This document shows positions 8,945-17,609 of a stretch of DNA of 64,000 bases, piece by piece (within the stretch, counting starts at the first letter, position 1; the number at the start of each line of letters is the position of its first letter). The stretch comes from Fuscovulum blasticum DSM 2131 (GTDB taxonomy: Bacteria > Pseudomonadota > Alphaproteobacteria > Rhodobacterales > Rhodobacteraceae). The position numbers and the translations under genes are program-made. Below the pieces are notes generated by a model that saw only the letters and a list, made by a program, of their open reading frames with translations, ran no database searches and was not told the DNA's origin. The stretch is taken from positions 1-64,000 of the forward strand of contig NZ_PZKE01000005.1 of NCBI RefSeq assembly GCF_003034965.1, written 5' to 3'.

Positions 8945-10501
8945 TCACTCCAGCTCGATCGTGCCGGGGGGCTTCGAGGTGCAGTCGTAGAAGACGCGGT
9001 TCACGCCCTTCACTTCGTTGATGATCCGCGTGGCGGTTTCGCCAAGGAAATCATGGGTGAAGGGATAGTAGTCGGCAGTCATGCCGTCGACCGAGGTGAC
9101 CGCGCGCAGCGCCAGCGCATAGTCATAGGTGCGCCCGTCGCCCATCACGCCCACGGTGCGCATCGGCAGGATGGCCGCGAAGGCCTGCCAGATGTCATCG
9201 TAAAGCCCGTGCTTGCGGATCTGGTCGATATAGACCGCATCGGCGCGGCGCAGGATCTCCAGCTTTTCGCGGGTGATCTCGCCGGGGCAGCGGATGGCCA
9301 GGCCGGGGCCGGGGAAGGGATGGCGGCCGATGAAGGATTGCGGCAGGCCCAGTTCGCGGCCCAGAGCGCGGACTTCATCCTTGAACAGCTCGCGCAGCGG
9401 TTCCACCAGCTTGAGGCCCATCTTTTCCGGCAGGCCGCCGACATTGTGGTGCGACTTGATGGTGACCGAGGGGCCGCCCGAGAAGGAGACCGATTCAATC
9501 ACGTCGGGGTAAAGCGTGCCCTGCGCCAGAAACTGGGCGCCACCCACCTCATGCGCGTGTTTCTGGAACACGTCGATGAACAGCTTGCCGATGGTCTTGC
9601 GCTTGACCTCGGGGTCGCTGATGCCTTCCAGCGCGCCAAGGAACAGGTCGCTTTCGTCGGCATGGATCAGCGGCATGTTGTAATGGTCGCGGAACATGCT
9701 GACGACCTGTTCCGCCTCGCCCAGACGCAGCAGGCCGTGGTCGACGAAGACGCAGGTAAGCTGGTCGCCGATGGCTTCGTGGATCAGCACCGCGGCGACC
9801 GAGGAATCAACCCCGCCGGACAGGCCGCAGATCACCTTGGCATCGCCCACCTGTTCGCGGATCTTGCGGATCGCTTCTTCGCGGTAGGCGCCCATGGTCC
9901 AGTCGCCCTTGAAGCCGGCGAGACGGACGAAGTTTTCATAGAGTTTCGCGCCGCGCGGGGTGTGGTGCACCTCGGGGTGGAACTGCACGGCGTAGAACCG
10001 GCGCTCGGGGTCGGCGGTGATGGCGAAGGGCGCGTTGGGCGAGGTGCCATAGACGCGGAAGCCGGGGGCGATTTTCGACACATGGTCGCCGTGGCTCATC
10101 CAGACCTGTTCGTCGCCGGCATCGAACCAGCCGTCCAGAAGCGGCAGGCGGTCGGCGGTGGGGGTGACGAAGGCCTTGCCGAATTCGGCTGTGCCGTGGC
10201 CGCCTTCGACATGGCCGCCGAGGACGTGCATCATCACCTGCTGGCCGTAGCAGATGCCAAGGATCGGCACGCCCAGATCGAACACGCCTTTCGGCGGCAT
10301 CGGGGCGCCGTCCCAGTAGACGCTGGCCGGCCCGCCCGAGAAGATCACGGCCTTGGGGGCGAAGGCCTGAAGAAAGGCGTCGTCCACGCGGTTGTAGGGA
10401 TGGATCTCGCAATAGACGTTCAGCTCGCGCAGGCGGCGGGCGATGAGCTGCGTGACTTGCGAGCCGAAGTCGATGATGAGGAGGCGGTCATGCTGGGTCA
10501 T
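8945..10501 (-). CDS. guaA: GMP synthase (glutamine-hydrolysing)
   Basis: A 518-aa cytoplasmic enzyme that converts XMP to GMP with glutamine and ATP, the last step of guanine nucleotide synthesis. The class I glutamine amidotransferase domain has Cys84 in GICYGQQ and the His175/Glu177 pair in FHPEV. The ATP-pyrophosphatase domain has the P-loop SGGVDS (228-233), and the GMP_synt_C dimerisation domain ends in the typical IEWE-like tail (here IELE). Length and start match the family. The frame stays open upstream to 12031, but that part is antisense to the methyltransferase gene and is not coding. Confidence 0.97.
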   Translation of the reverse strand: MTQHDRLLIIDFGSQVTQLIARRLRELNVYCEIHPYNRVDDAFLQAFAPKAVIFSGGPASVYWDGAPMPPKGVFDLGVPILGICYGQQVMMHVLGGHVEGGHGTAEFGKAFVTPTADRLPLLDGWFDAGDEQVWMSHGDHVSKIAPGFRVYGTSPNAPFAITADPERRFYAVQFHPEVHHTPRGAKLYENFVRLAGFKGDWTMGAYREEAIRKIREQVGDAKVICGLSGGVDSSVAAVLIHEAIGDQLTCVFVDHGLLRLGEAEQVVSMFRDHYNMPLIHADESDLFLGALEGISDPEVKRKTIGKLFIDVFQKHAHEVGGAQFLAQGTLYPDVIESVSFSGGPSVTIKSHHNVGGLPEKMGLKLVEPLRELFKDEVRALGRELGLPQSFIGRHPFPGPGLAIRCPGEITREKLEILRRADAVYIDQIRKHGLYDDIWQAFAAILPMRTVGVMGDGRTYDYALALRAVTSVDGMTADYYPFTHDFLGETATRIINEVKGVNRVFYDCTSKPPGTIELE

Positions 10502-10560
10502 GCGCCCGCGTAGCGCGCAAGGGCTGGCGTGGCAAGAGGGCGGTTGGCCGGGCGAACGGG

Positions 10561-10579
10561 TATTTGGGCCAAGGTGAAG
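10561..10579 (+). repeat. Copy 2 of a short intergenic repeat
   Basis: TATTTGGGCCAAGGTGAAG lies in the divergent guaA/methyltransferase spacer. It matches copy 1 (3611-3629, minus strand) at 16 of 19 positions. Confidence 0.5.
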
Positions 10580-10699
10580 CCGGGGTCGTTTTCCGGCGCG
10601 AGCCGTGTCGCTTTTGGCGGTCATGCGCCGCAATCGGGGGGCGGGGCGGCCGGGTTTGCGGGCATAAGGACGGCAACGGATTCCCCTTTGGAGGCGGAG

Positions 10700-12259
10700 A
10701 TGAGCGAGACGGATGTGGCGGAAGCAGGGGCAGGCCGGCGGGCGCGGGGCGGTGGCGGCAGCGCGCGGCGGGCCGAGCGCACGGCGGTCAGCTTCGAGAC
10801 CGCGCGCTATATCGAGCGCAACATCCCGAATTTCGAGATTCTGAACGAAGAAGCGTTGCAGATCATCGAGCACAACGCCGAGACGGTGCTGGAAGAGATC
10901 GGCGTCAACTTCGTGGAGAACCCGGGCGCGCTGGCGCGCTGGCGCGAGGCGGGGGCCGATGTGCGGGGCGAGCGGGTGCATATTCCGCGCGGCCTGGCGC
11001 GGCAGTTGTGCGCCTCGGCGCCCGGCAGCTTTACCCAGCACGCCCGCAACCCGGCCCGCAACGTGGAAATCGGCGGCAAGGGGCTGGTGCTGGCGCCGGT
11101 CTATGGCCCGCCCTTTGTCCGCGATGCGGAAGGCGGGCGTCGCTATGCGACGATGGAGGATTTCCGCAATTTCGTGAAACTGGGCTACATGTCCAAGTGG
11201 CTGCACCATTCGGGCGGCACGGTCTGCGAACCGACCGACATTCCGGTGAACAAGCGGCATTTCGACATGCTGCTGGCCCATATGACGCTGAGCGACAAGC
11301 CCTATATGGGATCGGTTACCGAACCCAGCCGCGCGGCGGATTCGGTCGAGATGTCGAAGATCCTGTTCGGCGACGATTTCGTTGACCAGAACACGGTGAT
11401 GACCAGCCTGATCAACATCAACAGCCCGATGACCTTTGACGGCATCATGATGGGCGCGCTTGAGGTTTATGCGCAGGCCAATCAGGCGGCGATCATCAGC
11501 CCGTTCATCGTGGGCGGCGCCATGGCGCCGGTGACGGTGGCCGGCACGCTGACGCAGGTGCTGGCCGAATGTCTGGCCGGGGTGGCCTACAGCCAGCTTG
11601 TCCGCAAGGGCGCGCCGGTCATCATGGGGGCCTTCGTCACCAGCATCGACATGAACAGCGGCGCGCCTACCTTCGGCACGCCCGAGGCGGCGCATATCAC
11701 CTATGGCGCGGGGCAGTTGGCGCGGCGGCTGGGGCTGCCCTATCGCAGCGGCGGCGCGTTCTGCGGATCGAAGCTGCCCGACGCGCAGGCGGCCTATGAA
11801 ACCGCCAACAGCCTGAACATGGCGCTGCTGGCCGGTGTCAACTTCATGCTGCACGCCTGCGGCTGGCTGGAGGGCGGTCTTGTATCGTCCTACGAGAAGT
11901 TCGTGATGGACGCCGACCAGTTGGGCTGCCTGCACGGGCTGGCCAAGGGCGTGGCGGTGGATGCCAACGGGCAGGGCATGGACGCGATCCGCGAGGTCGG
12001 GCCCGGCGGTCACTATCTGGGCTGCGAACATACCCAGGCCAACTTCAAGTCGGCCTTCTGGCGCACCGACCTGCTGGATTACAAACCCTTCGAGACCTGG
12101 GAAGAGGAAGGCGCGCGCGACACGCAGGCGCTGGCATCGGCCCGCGTGAAGAAGATGCTGGGCGACTATCAGGCGCCGGCGCTGGACGAAGGCAAGCGCG
12201 AGGCGCTGGAAGCCTATGTCGCGCGCCGCAAGAGCGAGATGCCCGACGCTTTCCTGTAA
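10700..12259 (+). CDS. Trimethylamine/glycine-betaine methyltransferase superfamily protein (MttB-like, non-pyrrolysine)
   Basis: A 519-aa TIM-barrel protein of the MttB superfamily, whose members transfer a methyl group from quaternary or tertiary amines to a corrinoid protein. Family regions seen include [18 protein letters not shown] near residue 45, [11 protein letters not shown] near 150, and the conserved C-terminal VGPGGHYLG and THFRTEFW-like (here ANFKSAFW) segments. The frame is continuous with no in-frame TAG where pyrrolysine sits in true MttB, so it belongs to the non-pyrrolysine (MtgB-like) group. The first 35 residues are Gly/Arg/Ala-rich low complexity. GGAGG 6 bases upstream fixes the ATG at 10700. 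No corrinoid protein or reactivase gene adjoins it, so the substrate remains open. Confidence 0.85.
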   Translation: MSETDVAEAGAGRRARGGGGSARRAERTAVSFETARYIERNIPNFEILNEEALQIIEHNAETVLEEIGVNFVENPGALARWREAGADVRGERVHIPRGLARQLCASAPGSFTQHARNPARNVEIGGKGLVLAPVYGPPFVRDAEGGRRYATMEDFRNFVKLGYMSKWLHHSGGTVCEPTDIPVNKRHFDMLLAHMTLSDKPYMGSVTEPSRAADSVEMSKILFGDDFVDQNTVMTSLININSPMTFDGIMMGALEVYAQANQAAIISPFIVGGAMAPVTVAGTLTQVLAECLAGVAYSQLVRKGAPVIMGAFVTSIDMNSGAPTFGTPEAAHITYGAGQLARRLGLPYRSGGAFCGSKLPDAQAAYETANSLNMALLAGVNFMLHACGWLEGGLVSSYEKFVMDADQLGCLHGLAKGVAVDANGQGMDAIREVGPGGHYLGCEHTQANFKSAFWRTDLLDYKPFETWEEEGARDTQALASARVKKMLGDYQAPALDEGKREALEAYVARRKSEMPDAFL

Positions 12260-12311
12260 GCGCCCGATCCGCCGGCACGCTTAACCGGCGTTTCGACAGC
12301 GGAAACAATAG

Positions 12312-12342
12312 GCCCGCGTTCCGCCTGGAACGCGGGCTTTTT
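12312..12342 (+). terminator. Rho-independent terminator of the MttB-like gene
   Basis: A perfect 11-bp stem GCCCGCGTTCC/GGAACGCGGGC with a GCCT loop is followed directly by five T (12338-12342). One of the clearest terminators in the window. Confidence 0.93.
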
Positions 12343-12359
12343 GCTGCCAGAAGGCCGGA

Positions 12360-12644
12360 TCAGCCGACAGGCCGGCCTGCGGCAAGGCGGGCTTCGGCCA
12401 GAAGCGCCACCAGCATCTCGACATGGGCGGGAATGGAATAGGCGGCATCGCCGCGAAGCCGGGTTTCTTCCAGCCGCGCCTCGGCCTCGATCAGACGGGG
12501 CAGGGCGCGTTCGGGCCGGGTTTCCCCGCCCAGAAGCCGCGGCAGCAGGCGCGCGCGGCGGTAATGGGCCAGCCCGTGACGGGCGGCCTGCATCAGCAGC
12601 CCTGGACGGCGCAGCGTTGCAAGGCCGGGGTGGGAAAGCGTCAT
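12360..12644 (-). CDS. Small conserved Rhodobacterales protein (DUF6477-like)
   Basis: A 94-aa basic, Leu/Ala/Arg-rich soluble protein, predicted largely helical, with the N-terminus MTLSHPGLATLRRPGLL. AGGAGG 6 bases upstream sets the start at 12644; a longer frame to 12689 lacks one. I recall this as the DUF6477 family, found beside DUF6456 genes in Rhodobacterales; the family name is from memory. It diverges from the DUF6456 gene across a 217-bp AT-richer spacer, so both may share regulation. Function unknown. Confidence 0.72.
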   Translation of the reverse strand: MTLSHPGLATLRRPGLLMQAARHGLAHYRRARLLPRLLGGETRPERALPRLIEAEARLEETRLRGDAAYSIPAHVEMLVALLAEARLAAGRPVG

Positions 12645-12769
12645 GGCAACCTCCTGCAGAATCTCGGAGGTCAGTTTGCACCGGAACAACCCTGCGTTGC
12701 ATTTCGGCCATTTCCTGCGCGCGGCGTGGTTGGGATTGTTTAGGATTTAGTTACGATTATGGCCAGAAG

Positions 12770-12794
12770 GTTAAGGGTTAACTTTCAGGTAACC
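12770..12794. promoter_or_regulatory. Candidate operator / CtrA-like box in the DUF6477-DUF6456 spacer
   Basis: GTTAAGGGTTAAC (12770-12782) is a 13-bp inverted repeat (GTTAA/TTAAC). It overlaps TTAA-N7-GTAAC (12778-12793), one mismatch from the CtrA consensus TTAA-N7-TTAAC. The spacer is much richer in A/T than its surroundings, as expected of a promoter. Assignment to CtrA is inference. Confidence 0.4.
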
Positions 12795-12861
12795 AATTCT
12801 TCTCTAGGTTGCATCGTCCGGTTTCCCGGATGATGCGCTCTCATGTAGCCGCAAGCCCAGG

Positions 12862-13986
12862 ATGACAGGATTGTCCGCCACTGCCGTAGCCCCCTTGCCC
12901 GACTGGCTGCCAGCCAAGGTGCGTCTTTACCTCAGCCATACCGAAGACGGAGTGCCTCTGCGGGCGCTGGCGCGGGAGGTCGGGCTGAATGCCTCGACCG
13001 TGCTGCGGCAGGTGCGGCGGTTCGAATGTCGCCGGGATGATCCGCTGATGGACGGCGCGCTGGAGGCGCTGGCGCGGGCGGCCCGTTCCGACATCCCCGA
13101 TCCCAGCCGAAAGGACGCATCCGACATGACCGCACCGATCCGAAACCTGCCCGTCCTGCCTGACGAGGCCCAGCTTGAGCGCGAGGGGCGGCGGGTGCTG
13201 CGCCGGCTGGTCGAGCCGGGCGCGGTGCTGGCCTTTGCGCCCGAGATGGAGAAGGCGGCGGTGCTGCGCGAGTTTCCCGACGGCAAATCGGCGCGGACGG
13301 CGGTGCTGGACCGTTCCGTCGCGCAGGCGATGAGCGTGAAGGACTGGATCGCCTGCCGCAAGGCGGGCCGCATCTCGGTTTATGAAATCACGGCGGCGGG
13401 GCGGGCGGCGCTGAAACGGATGCTGGATGCCGAGGACCGGCGCCGCAACGGCGGGCTGGCCGAGGCGGCGGCCCCCTTCGGCGACCAGCACCGGAGCTGG
13501 GGCGAGCGCACGGTGCCCGAAGCCGACGGCCTGCGGCGGGTGCGCTGCAATCTGGCGGAAAGCCCGGTCGCGGTGCTGGGACGGCGGCGCGACAAGGACG
13601 GCAAGCCGTTTCTGGAAACCTCGCTGATCGACGCGGCCGAACGGCTGCGCGAGGATTTCGAGCTGGCGCAGATGGGGCCGCGCGTGGCGCAGAACTGGGA
13701 AAAGTTCCTGACCGGCGGCGACCGGGGCAGCTATCGCGCCGATGCCGGGCTGGCCGAAGGGCCGGGCCGGGCGCGCGAACGGGTGGCGGCGGCGCTGCGC
13801 GATCTGGGGCCGGGTCTGGGCGACGTGGCGCTGCGGGTGTGCTGCTTTCTGGAAGGGATCGAGGCGGCCGAGCGGCGGATGGGCTGGGCGGCGCGGTCGG
13901 GCAAGATCGTGCTTCGCATCGCGCTGATGCGGTTGCGGCGGCATTATGATGAAACCTATGGCCGGTCAGGCCCGCTGATCGGCTGA
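12862..13986 (+). CDS. DUF6456 helix-turn-helix protein
   Basis: A 374-aa protein with an N-terminal helix-turn-helix (about 17-55; ALAREVGLNASTVLRQVRR) and a C-terminal DUF6456 region (about 215-374, from SWGERTVPEADGLRRVR onwards). The domain name is from memory of annotated Rhodobacterales genomes. The C-terminal part includes VCCFLEGIEAAERRMGW and a final RLRRHY, which suggest a nucleic-acid-binding or regulatory role without proving it. ATG 12862 is the first in-frame start after a stop; the ribosome site is weak. Convergent with LysE, 7 bases apart. Confidence 0.75.
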   Translation: MTGLSATAVAPLPDWLPAKVRLYLSHTEDGVPLRALAREVGLNASTVLRQVRRFECRRDDPLMDGALEALARAARSDIPDPSRKDASDMTAPIRNLPVLPDEAQLEREGRRVLRRLVEPGAVLAFAPEMEKAAVLREFPDGKSARTAVLDRSVAQAMSVKDWIACRKAGRISVYEITAAGRAALKRMLDAEDRRRNGGLAEAAAPFGDQHRSWGERTVPEADGLRRVRCNLAESPVAVLGRRRDKDGKPFLETSLIDAAERLREDFELAQMGPRVAQNWEKFLTGGDRGSYRADAGLAEGPGRARERVAAALRDLGPGLGDVALRVCCFLEGIEAAERRMGWAARSGKIVLRIALMRLRRHYDETYGRSGPLIG

Positions 13987-13993
13987 GGCGGGC

Positions 13994-14566
13994 TCAGGCG
14001 CCAAGGCCGCGCAGGACAAGCACCACCGACAGCGCGCCGAGCCAGACCGACGCCACCCGCCGGATGATCAGCATCTGCCTTGCTGGCTGGTCCTTGCGCC
14101 CGGCCAGCAGGGCGCCGCCGGTGATCCAGAGGCAGGCCACAAGCACGACCTGCGCCGAGAAATTGGCCAGGTTAAGCGCAAGCCCGGTTGGCGCCGGCAG
14201 CAGCACCAGCCCGAAGATCAGGGCCTTGGGGTTCAGAAGCGTGGTGAAGAACACGGTGCGCGCGCCAACGCTGGGCGTTCCGGCCGCAACGTCCGGCAGG
14301 CGCCACAGCCGCACCGCAAGCACGGCCACCCACAGCCCGGCCAGCAGGGCAATCGCGGCGCGGGCGTGGGGCAGGCCGTTCATCAGATGCGCGCCGGCCA
14401 GCGTCAGGGGAAGGACTGTTGTCAGGTAGCCGGCCAGTTCGGCCGGGATCAGGCGCAGGGCCTTGGCCGCGCCGCGTTCGCTGCCGGCGACGAACATCAG
14501 GGTATTGGTCGGCCCGGGCGTGATCAGCAGCCCGAGTATGGCAAGGGACAGTTCGAGCGTGGTCAT
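13994..14566 (-). CDS. LysE/RhtB-family amino-acid exporter
   Basis: A 190-aa inner-membrane exporter with six hydrophobic segments and the family motif ITPGPTNTLMF near residue 15. It would export an amino acid or homoserine-lactone-like compound by proton antiport. The start is placed at 14566, because the 22-residue-longer frame to 14632 is hydrophilic and runs close to the aqpZ terminator at 14661-14689. The ribosome site is weak. Slightly shorter than the usual 205 residues. Substrate unknown. Confidence 0.85.
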   Translation of the reverse strand: MTTLELSLAILGLLITPGPTNTLMFVAGSERGAAKALRLIPAELAGYLTTVLPLTLAGAHLMNGLPHARAAIALLAGLWVAVLAVRLWRLPDVAAGTPSVGARTVFFTTLLNPKALIFGLVLLPAPTGLALNLANFSAQVVLVACLWITGGALLAGRKDQPARQMLIIRRVASVWLGALSVVLVLRGLGA

Positions 14567-14660
14567 GGTGGCCTGCAGTTTGTCTGTGCCGATGTGCCGC
14601 GACAAGGCCGGTTGCGCCTTGATGCGTATCAAACTCAGGTTATGGCGGCGCGCAATGCAA

Positions 14661-14689
14661 AACGGAGGGCGCCTTGCGGGCCCTCCGTT
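14661..14689 (-). terminator. Rho-independent terminator of aqpZ
   Basis: AACGGAGGGC/GCCCTCCGTT (10-bp arms) with a 9-nt loop; read on the minus strand it is followed by TTTTGC (the arm's last two bases plus two more T). It lies 22 bases past the aqpZ stop. Confidence 0.82.
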
Positions 14690-14710
14690 CCATAGTCGTT
14701 CAGGTCAGGA

Positions 14711-15394
14711 TCAGTCGGCGCGGGTCAGGCCGGCCTTGTGGACGATGCCCGCCAGCGCACCGCCGACCAGCGGCGCCACGATGAAGACCCAAAGCTGCGA
14801 CAGGGCGGTGCCGCCCACCAGCAGCGCCGGGCCGATCGAGCGGGCCGGGTTGACCGAGGTGCCGGTGACGGCGATGCCGACGAGGTGGATCATCGTCAGC
14901 GTCAGGCCGATGGCCAGGCCGGCCATGGCGGCCGGGGCACCCGACTGGGTGGCGCCAAGGATCACGGTCACGAAGATGAAGGTCGCGACGCCTTCGAACA
15001 CCAGCGCCGAGGTCAGCGAATAGCCGCCCTGATAGCCCGCGCCATAGCCGTTCTGGCCAAGGCCGTTGACGGCGATGTCATAGCCCTGACCGCCGCTGGC
15101 GATCAGCAGCAGCACGGCAGCCGCCAGAATGGCCCCGGCCACCTGGGCCAGTGCATAGACGGCGAAGGTGGTCGCGTCGATGCGGCCGGCCATCAGCGCG
15201 CCCAGGCTGACGGCGGGGTTCAGGTGCGCGCCCGAGATCGCGCCAAGGCCGTAGGCGGCCGCGACGATGGTCAGGCCGAAGGCCAGCGCGATGCCCATCA
15301 GACCGATTTGTGCCCCCATCAGAACGGCGGCGCCGCAACCGAAGAAGACAAGGATGAAGGTGCCCAGCACCTCGGCGAAGAACTTCTTGCCCAT
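14711..15394 (-). CDS. aqpZ: Aquaporin Z water channel
   Basis: A 227-aa inner-membrane water channel with six helices and two NPA half-helices: HLNPAVS (NPA 59-61) and SVNPARS (NPA 182-184). The selectivity-filter Arg (185) and the His in TM5 (TMIHLVG) are those of water-selective aquaporins, not glycerol facilitators. GGAG 5 bases upstream supports the start at 15394. Divergent from lipA and followed by its own terminator, so probably monocistronic. Confidence 0.95.
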   Translation of the reverse strand: MGKKFFAEVLGTFILVFFGCGAAVLMGAQIGLMGIALAFGLTIVAAAYGLGAISGAHLNPAVSLGALMAGRIDATTFAVYALAQVAGAILAAAVLLLIASGGQGYDIAVNGLGQNGYGAGYQGGYSLTSALVFEGVATFIFVTVILGATQSGAPAAMAGLAIGLTLTMIHLVGIAVTGTSVNPARSIGPALLVGGTALSQLWVFIVAPLVGGALAGIVHKAGLTRAD

Positions 15395-15446
15395 GGTAAC
15401 TCCACTGTTTTTCAGAACCGGCGGTTCGCGCAAAAGGCGCGACACG

Positions 15447-15475
15447 TTGCCTGCCGGCATGTTAGCGCATATGTC
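15447..15475 (+). promoter_or_regulatory. Possible sigma70 promoter of lipA
   Basis: TTGCCT (15447-15452), a 17-bp spacer, then TATGTC (15470-15475). The -10 is only moderate. Confidence 0.35.
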
Positions 15476-15525
15476 AGAAGAACCCCGATACGGCTAGGGG
15501 GAAAAACCACAGAGGGCTTGCAGCT

Positions 15526-16476
15526 TTGCGCGACCTGAAAATTCCCGAAGAGCGCCACCCCGAAAAGGCGCATCGTCCTGACAACGCCCAGCCGAAGAAG
15601 CCGGCCTGGATCAGGGTAAAGGCCCCCACGTCAGAGGGTTACAAGACAACCCGCGACATTCTGAAGGCCAAGAAACTGGTGACGGTCTGCGAAGAGGCGG
15701 GCTGCCCCAATGTCGGCGAATGCTGGAGCCAGGGTCACGCCACCATGATGATCATGGGCGAGATCTGCACCCGCGGCTGCACCTTCTGCAACGTCGCCAC
15801 CGGCAAGCCGCAGGCGCTGGATGCCTTCGAGCCGGGCCGTGTGGCCCATGCCGTTTCGGAACTTGGGCTGAAGCATGTCGTCGTCACCAGCGTGGACCGC
15901 GACGATCTTGCCGATGGCGGGGCCGAACATTTCGCCCAGACCATCCGTGCCATCCGCCATCGCGCGCCCGACACCACCATCGAGGTGCTGGTGCCCGATT
16001 TCCTGAAATGCGGGCCCGAAGCGCTGGAAACCGTGGTTGCGGCGCGGCCCGATGTGCTGAACCACAACCTTGAAACCGTGCCCGGGCTTTATCCGGGGGT
16101 GCGGCCCGGCGCGCGCTATTTCCACAGCCTGCGGCTGTTGCAGCGGGTCAAGGAACTGGACCCGACGATGTTCACCAAATCGGGCATCATGGTCGGGCTG
16201 GGCGAGGATCGCGCCGCCGTGCAGCAGGTGATGGATGACATGCGCAGCGCCGATGTCGATTTCCTGACCATCGGCCAGTATCTGCAGCCGACGCCGAAAC
16301 ACCATGCCGTGGCGCGCTTCGTGACGCCCGAGGAATTCGCGGCCTATGAGACGGCGGCCTATGGCAAGGGATTCCTGATGGTGTCGGCCACGCCGCTGAC
16401 GCGGTCCAGCTATCATGCGGGGGACGATTTCGCCCGGCTGCGGACGGCCCGGCTGGAAAAGCTGGGGCGGGCCTGA
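15526..16476 (+). CDS. lipA: Lipoyl synthase (radical SAM)
   Basis: A 316-aa cytoplasmic enzyme that inserts two sulfurs into octanoyl groups on lipoate-dependent enzymes. The auxiliary iron-sulfur cluster Cys are at 55, 60 and 66 ([12 protein letters not shown]), the radical-SAM cluster CTRGCTFC at 81-88, and the C-terminal Arg-Ser-Ser-Tyr-His motif (RSSYHAG) supplies the auxiliary-cluster Ser. Translation appears to begin at TTG 15526, giving [16 protein letters not shown], the usual N-terminus in this group; GAGGG lies upstream. The terminator at 16482-16520 follows directly. Confidence 0.97.
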   Translation: MRDLKIPEERHPEKAHRPDNAQPKKPAWIRVKAPTSEGYKTTRDILKAKKLVTVCEEAGCPNVGECWSQGHATMMIMGEICTRGCTFCNVATGKPQALDAFEPGRVAHAVSELGLKHVVVTSVDRDDLADGGAEHFAQTIRAIRHRAPDTTIEVLVPDFLKCGPEALETVVAARPDVLNHNLETVPGLYPGVRPGARYFHSLRLLQRVKELDPTMFTKSGIMVGLGEDRAAVQQVMDDMRSADVDFLTIGQYLQPTPKHHAVARFVTPEEFAAYETAAYGKGFLMVSATPLTRSSYHAGDDFARLRTARLEKLGRA

Positions 16477-16481
16477 CACGA

Positions 16482-16530
16482 CCGTCTGAAAGACAGACGG
16501 CCGCCCGGAAAGGGGCGGCCGTTGTCTTGT
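16482..16530 (+). terminator. Overlapping terminator hairpins after lipA
   Basis: CCGTCTG/CAGACGG (16482-16488/16494-16500) overlaps GGCCGCCC/GGGCGGCC (16499-16506/16513-16520), then GTTGTCTTGT. The two stems share GG and are mutually exclusive at that point. They lie between convergent lipA and the barrel protein and could serve both. Confidence 0.75.
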
Positions 16531-16549
16531 CCGGTGATCTGATCCGCGA

Positions 16550-17446
16550 TCAGAACTTAAGACCGACGCCGATGTCGTAGATCTGGTCATTGTCGACAAA
16601 GGACGCGCCGCCCTCGACAAAGCCGACCTGACCAAAGCGGTATTCGGCCCCCAGCGAATAGATGTTCTCGCTGTTCTCGATCAGCAGCATGTCGCCCTTG
16701 ACGGTCAGTTCGGGCATCACGTCATAGGTGCCGAACAGGCGCCCTGTGGTGATGCCTTCGCTGCCGTAATCCACCCGCGCCAGTTCCCCGCCGAAGGAAT
16801 AGACATCGGCGCTGTAGAGGCCACCGATCTTGACCACCGACGGATCGACGCTGAGCAGATCGCCCAGTTCGCCGCTGATGAACAGCGTCGTCGCGCCGTT
16901 GGAATAGTTCATCACGCCCTGGATCAGGTCCAGATCGTCGCCACCGATTTCAAAGCGGTGGTAGGACAGGCCATAGCTGACCGAACCGGATTGCCCGGTG
17001 AAGGCCAGGCCCGGCGCAAAACCATTGTCCTCGAAGCCGGCCGCGGTCGACAGCGGACCACGGGCGAAAGAGGTTTCAAGATCCAGCAGTCGCGAGGTGC
17101 CGAAGCGCGGCAGCACGGCCATCGATTCGACCACCGGCCGCGGGGCGCCGACAGAGAACTCGCCCATGTCGGTCGAGAAGACGAGCGCGGCCCAGATGTT
17201 GGTCAGGTCTTCGTCGGAATCGCCGATATAGGTTGAATCAAGCGCCGCATCGAAGCCGATCAGCCCGCCCGAACGCCAGCTCAGTCCAAGATCGGCATCC
17301 AGAACGGCGGTGTCGTCCGATTCGTACTTGTCATATTCCAGCTTGACCGAGCCGGTCACGGCCAGACCGTTGCCAAGATCGAAAGCCGAGGCGGCAGACG
17401 GCGGGATTGCACCGACGGCAAGCAGGGCAAGGAGAGAAACGCGCAT
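16550..17446 (-). CDS. Outer-membrane beta-barrel (porin-like) protein
   Basis: A 298-aa secreted protein with a clear Sec signal peptide (MRVSLLALLAVGAIPPSAASA, cleavage near residue 21), alternating-hydrophobicity strands throughout, Asp/Gly-rich turns and a C-terminal Phe (VGLKF) as required for BAM-mediated barrel insertion. GGAGG 8 bases upstream supports ATG 17446; ATG 17449 directly before it is equally possible. It resembles general porins of Rhodobacterales, but strand number and selectivity cannot be set by eye. Acidic overall (many Asp/Glu), typical of such barrels. Single-gene unit, 163 bases below the cytochrome gene. Confidence 0.8.
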   Translation of the reverse strand: MRVSLLALLAVGAIPPSAASAFDLGNGLAVTGSVKLEYDKYESDDTAVLDADLGLSWRSGGLIGFDAALDSTYIGDSDEDLTNIWAALVFSTDMGEFSVGAPRPVVESMAVLPRFGTSRLLDLETSFARGPLSTAAGFEDNGFAPGLAFTGQSGSVSYGLSYHRFEIGGDDLDLIQGVMNYSNGATTLFISGELGDLLSVDPSVVKIGGLYSADVYSFGGELARVDYGSEGITTGRLFGTYDVMPELTVKGDMLLIENSENIYSLGAEYRFGQVGFVEGGASFVDNDQIYDIGVGLKF

Positions 17447-17609
17447 CATGGGAGCCTCCGATCTTCTTGTTCCTGCTTTCGCGCAATCTGGGGGCGAACG
17501 AAACAGTTGGCTGGGCCATTGCGAAACCTTGGCCGCGTCTGTTGCCGCGATACAACGCAAATTCTTGTGTCTGGCGGTGTCGGACGCCGCAAGGGAAGGC
17601 GTCTGGCCG

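Noticed and set aside
8882-10513. A 543-residue plus-strand open frame across guaA
   Set aside because: Its composition (Ala/Asp/Gly/His) mirrors the opposite strand of guaA; no ribosome site or recognisable domain.
10502-12031. A 510-residue upstream extension of the guaA reading frame
   Set aside because: It is antisense to the methyltransferase gene, rich in Arg/His/Gln as expected of a GC-rich shadow, and GuaA has its normal start at 10501.
10700-12259. True pyrrolysine-containing MttB
   Set aside because: The frame is uninterrupted; a pyrrolysine enzyme would show an in-frame TAG.
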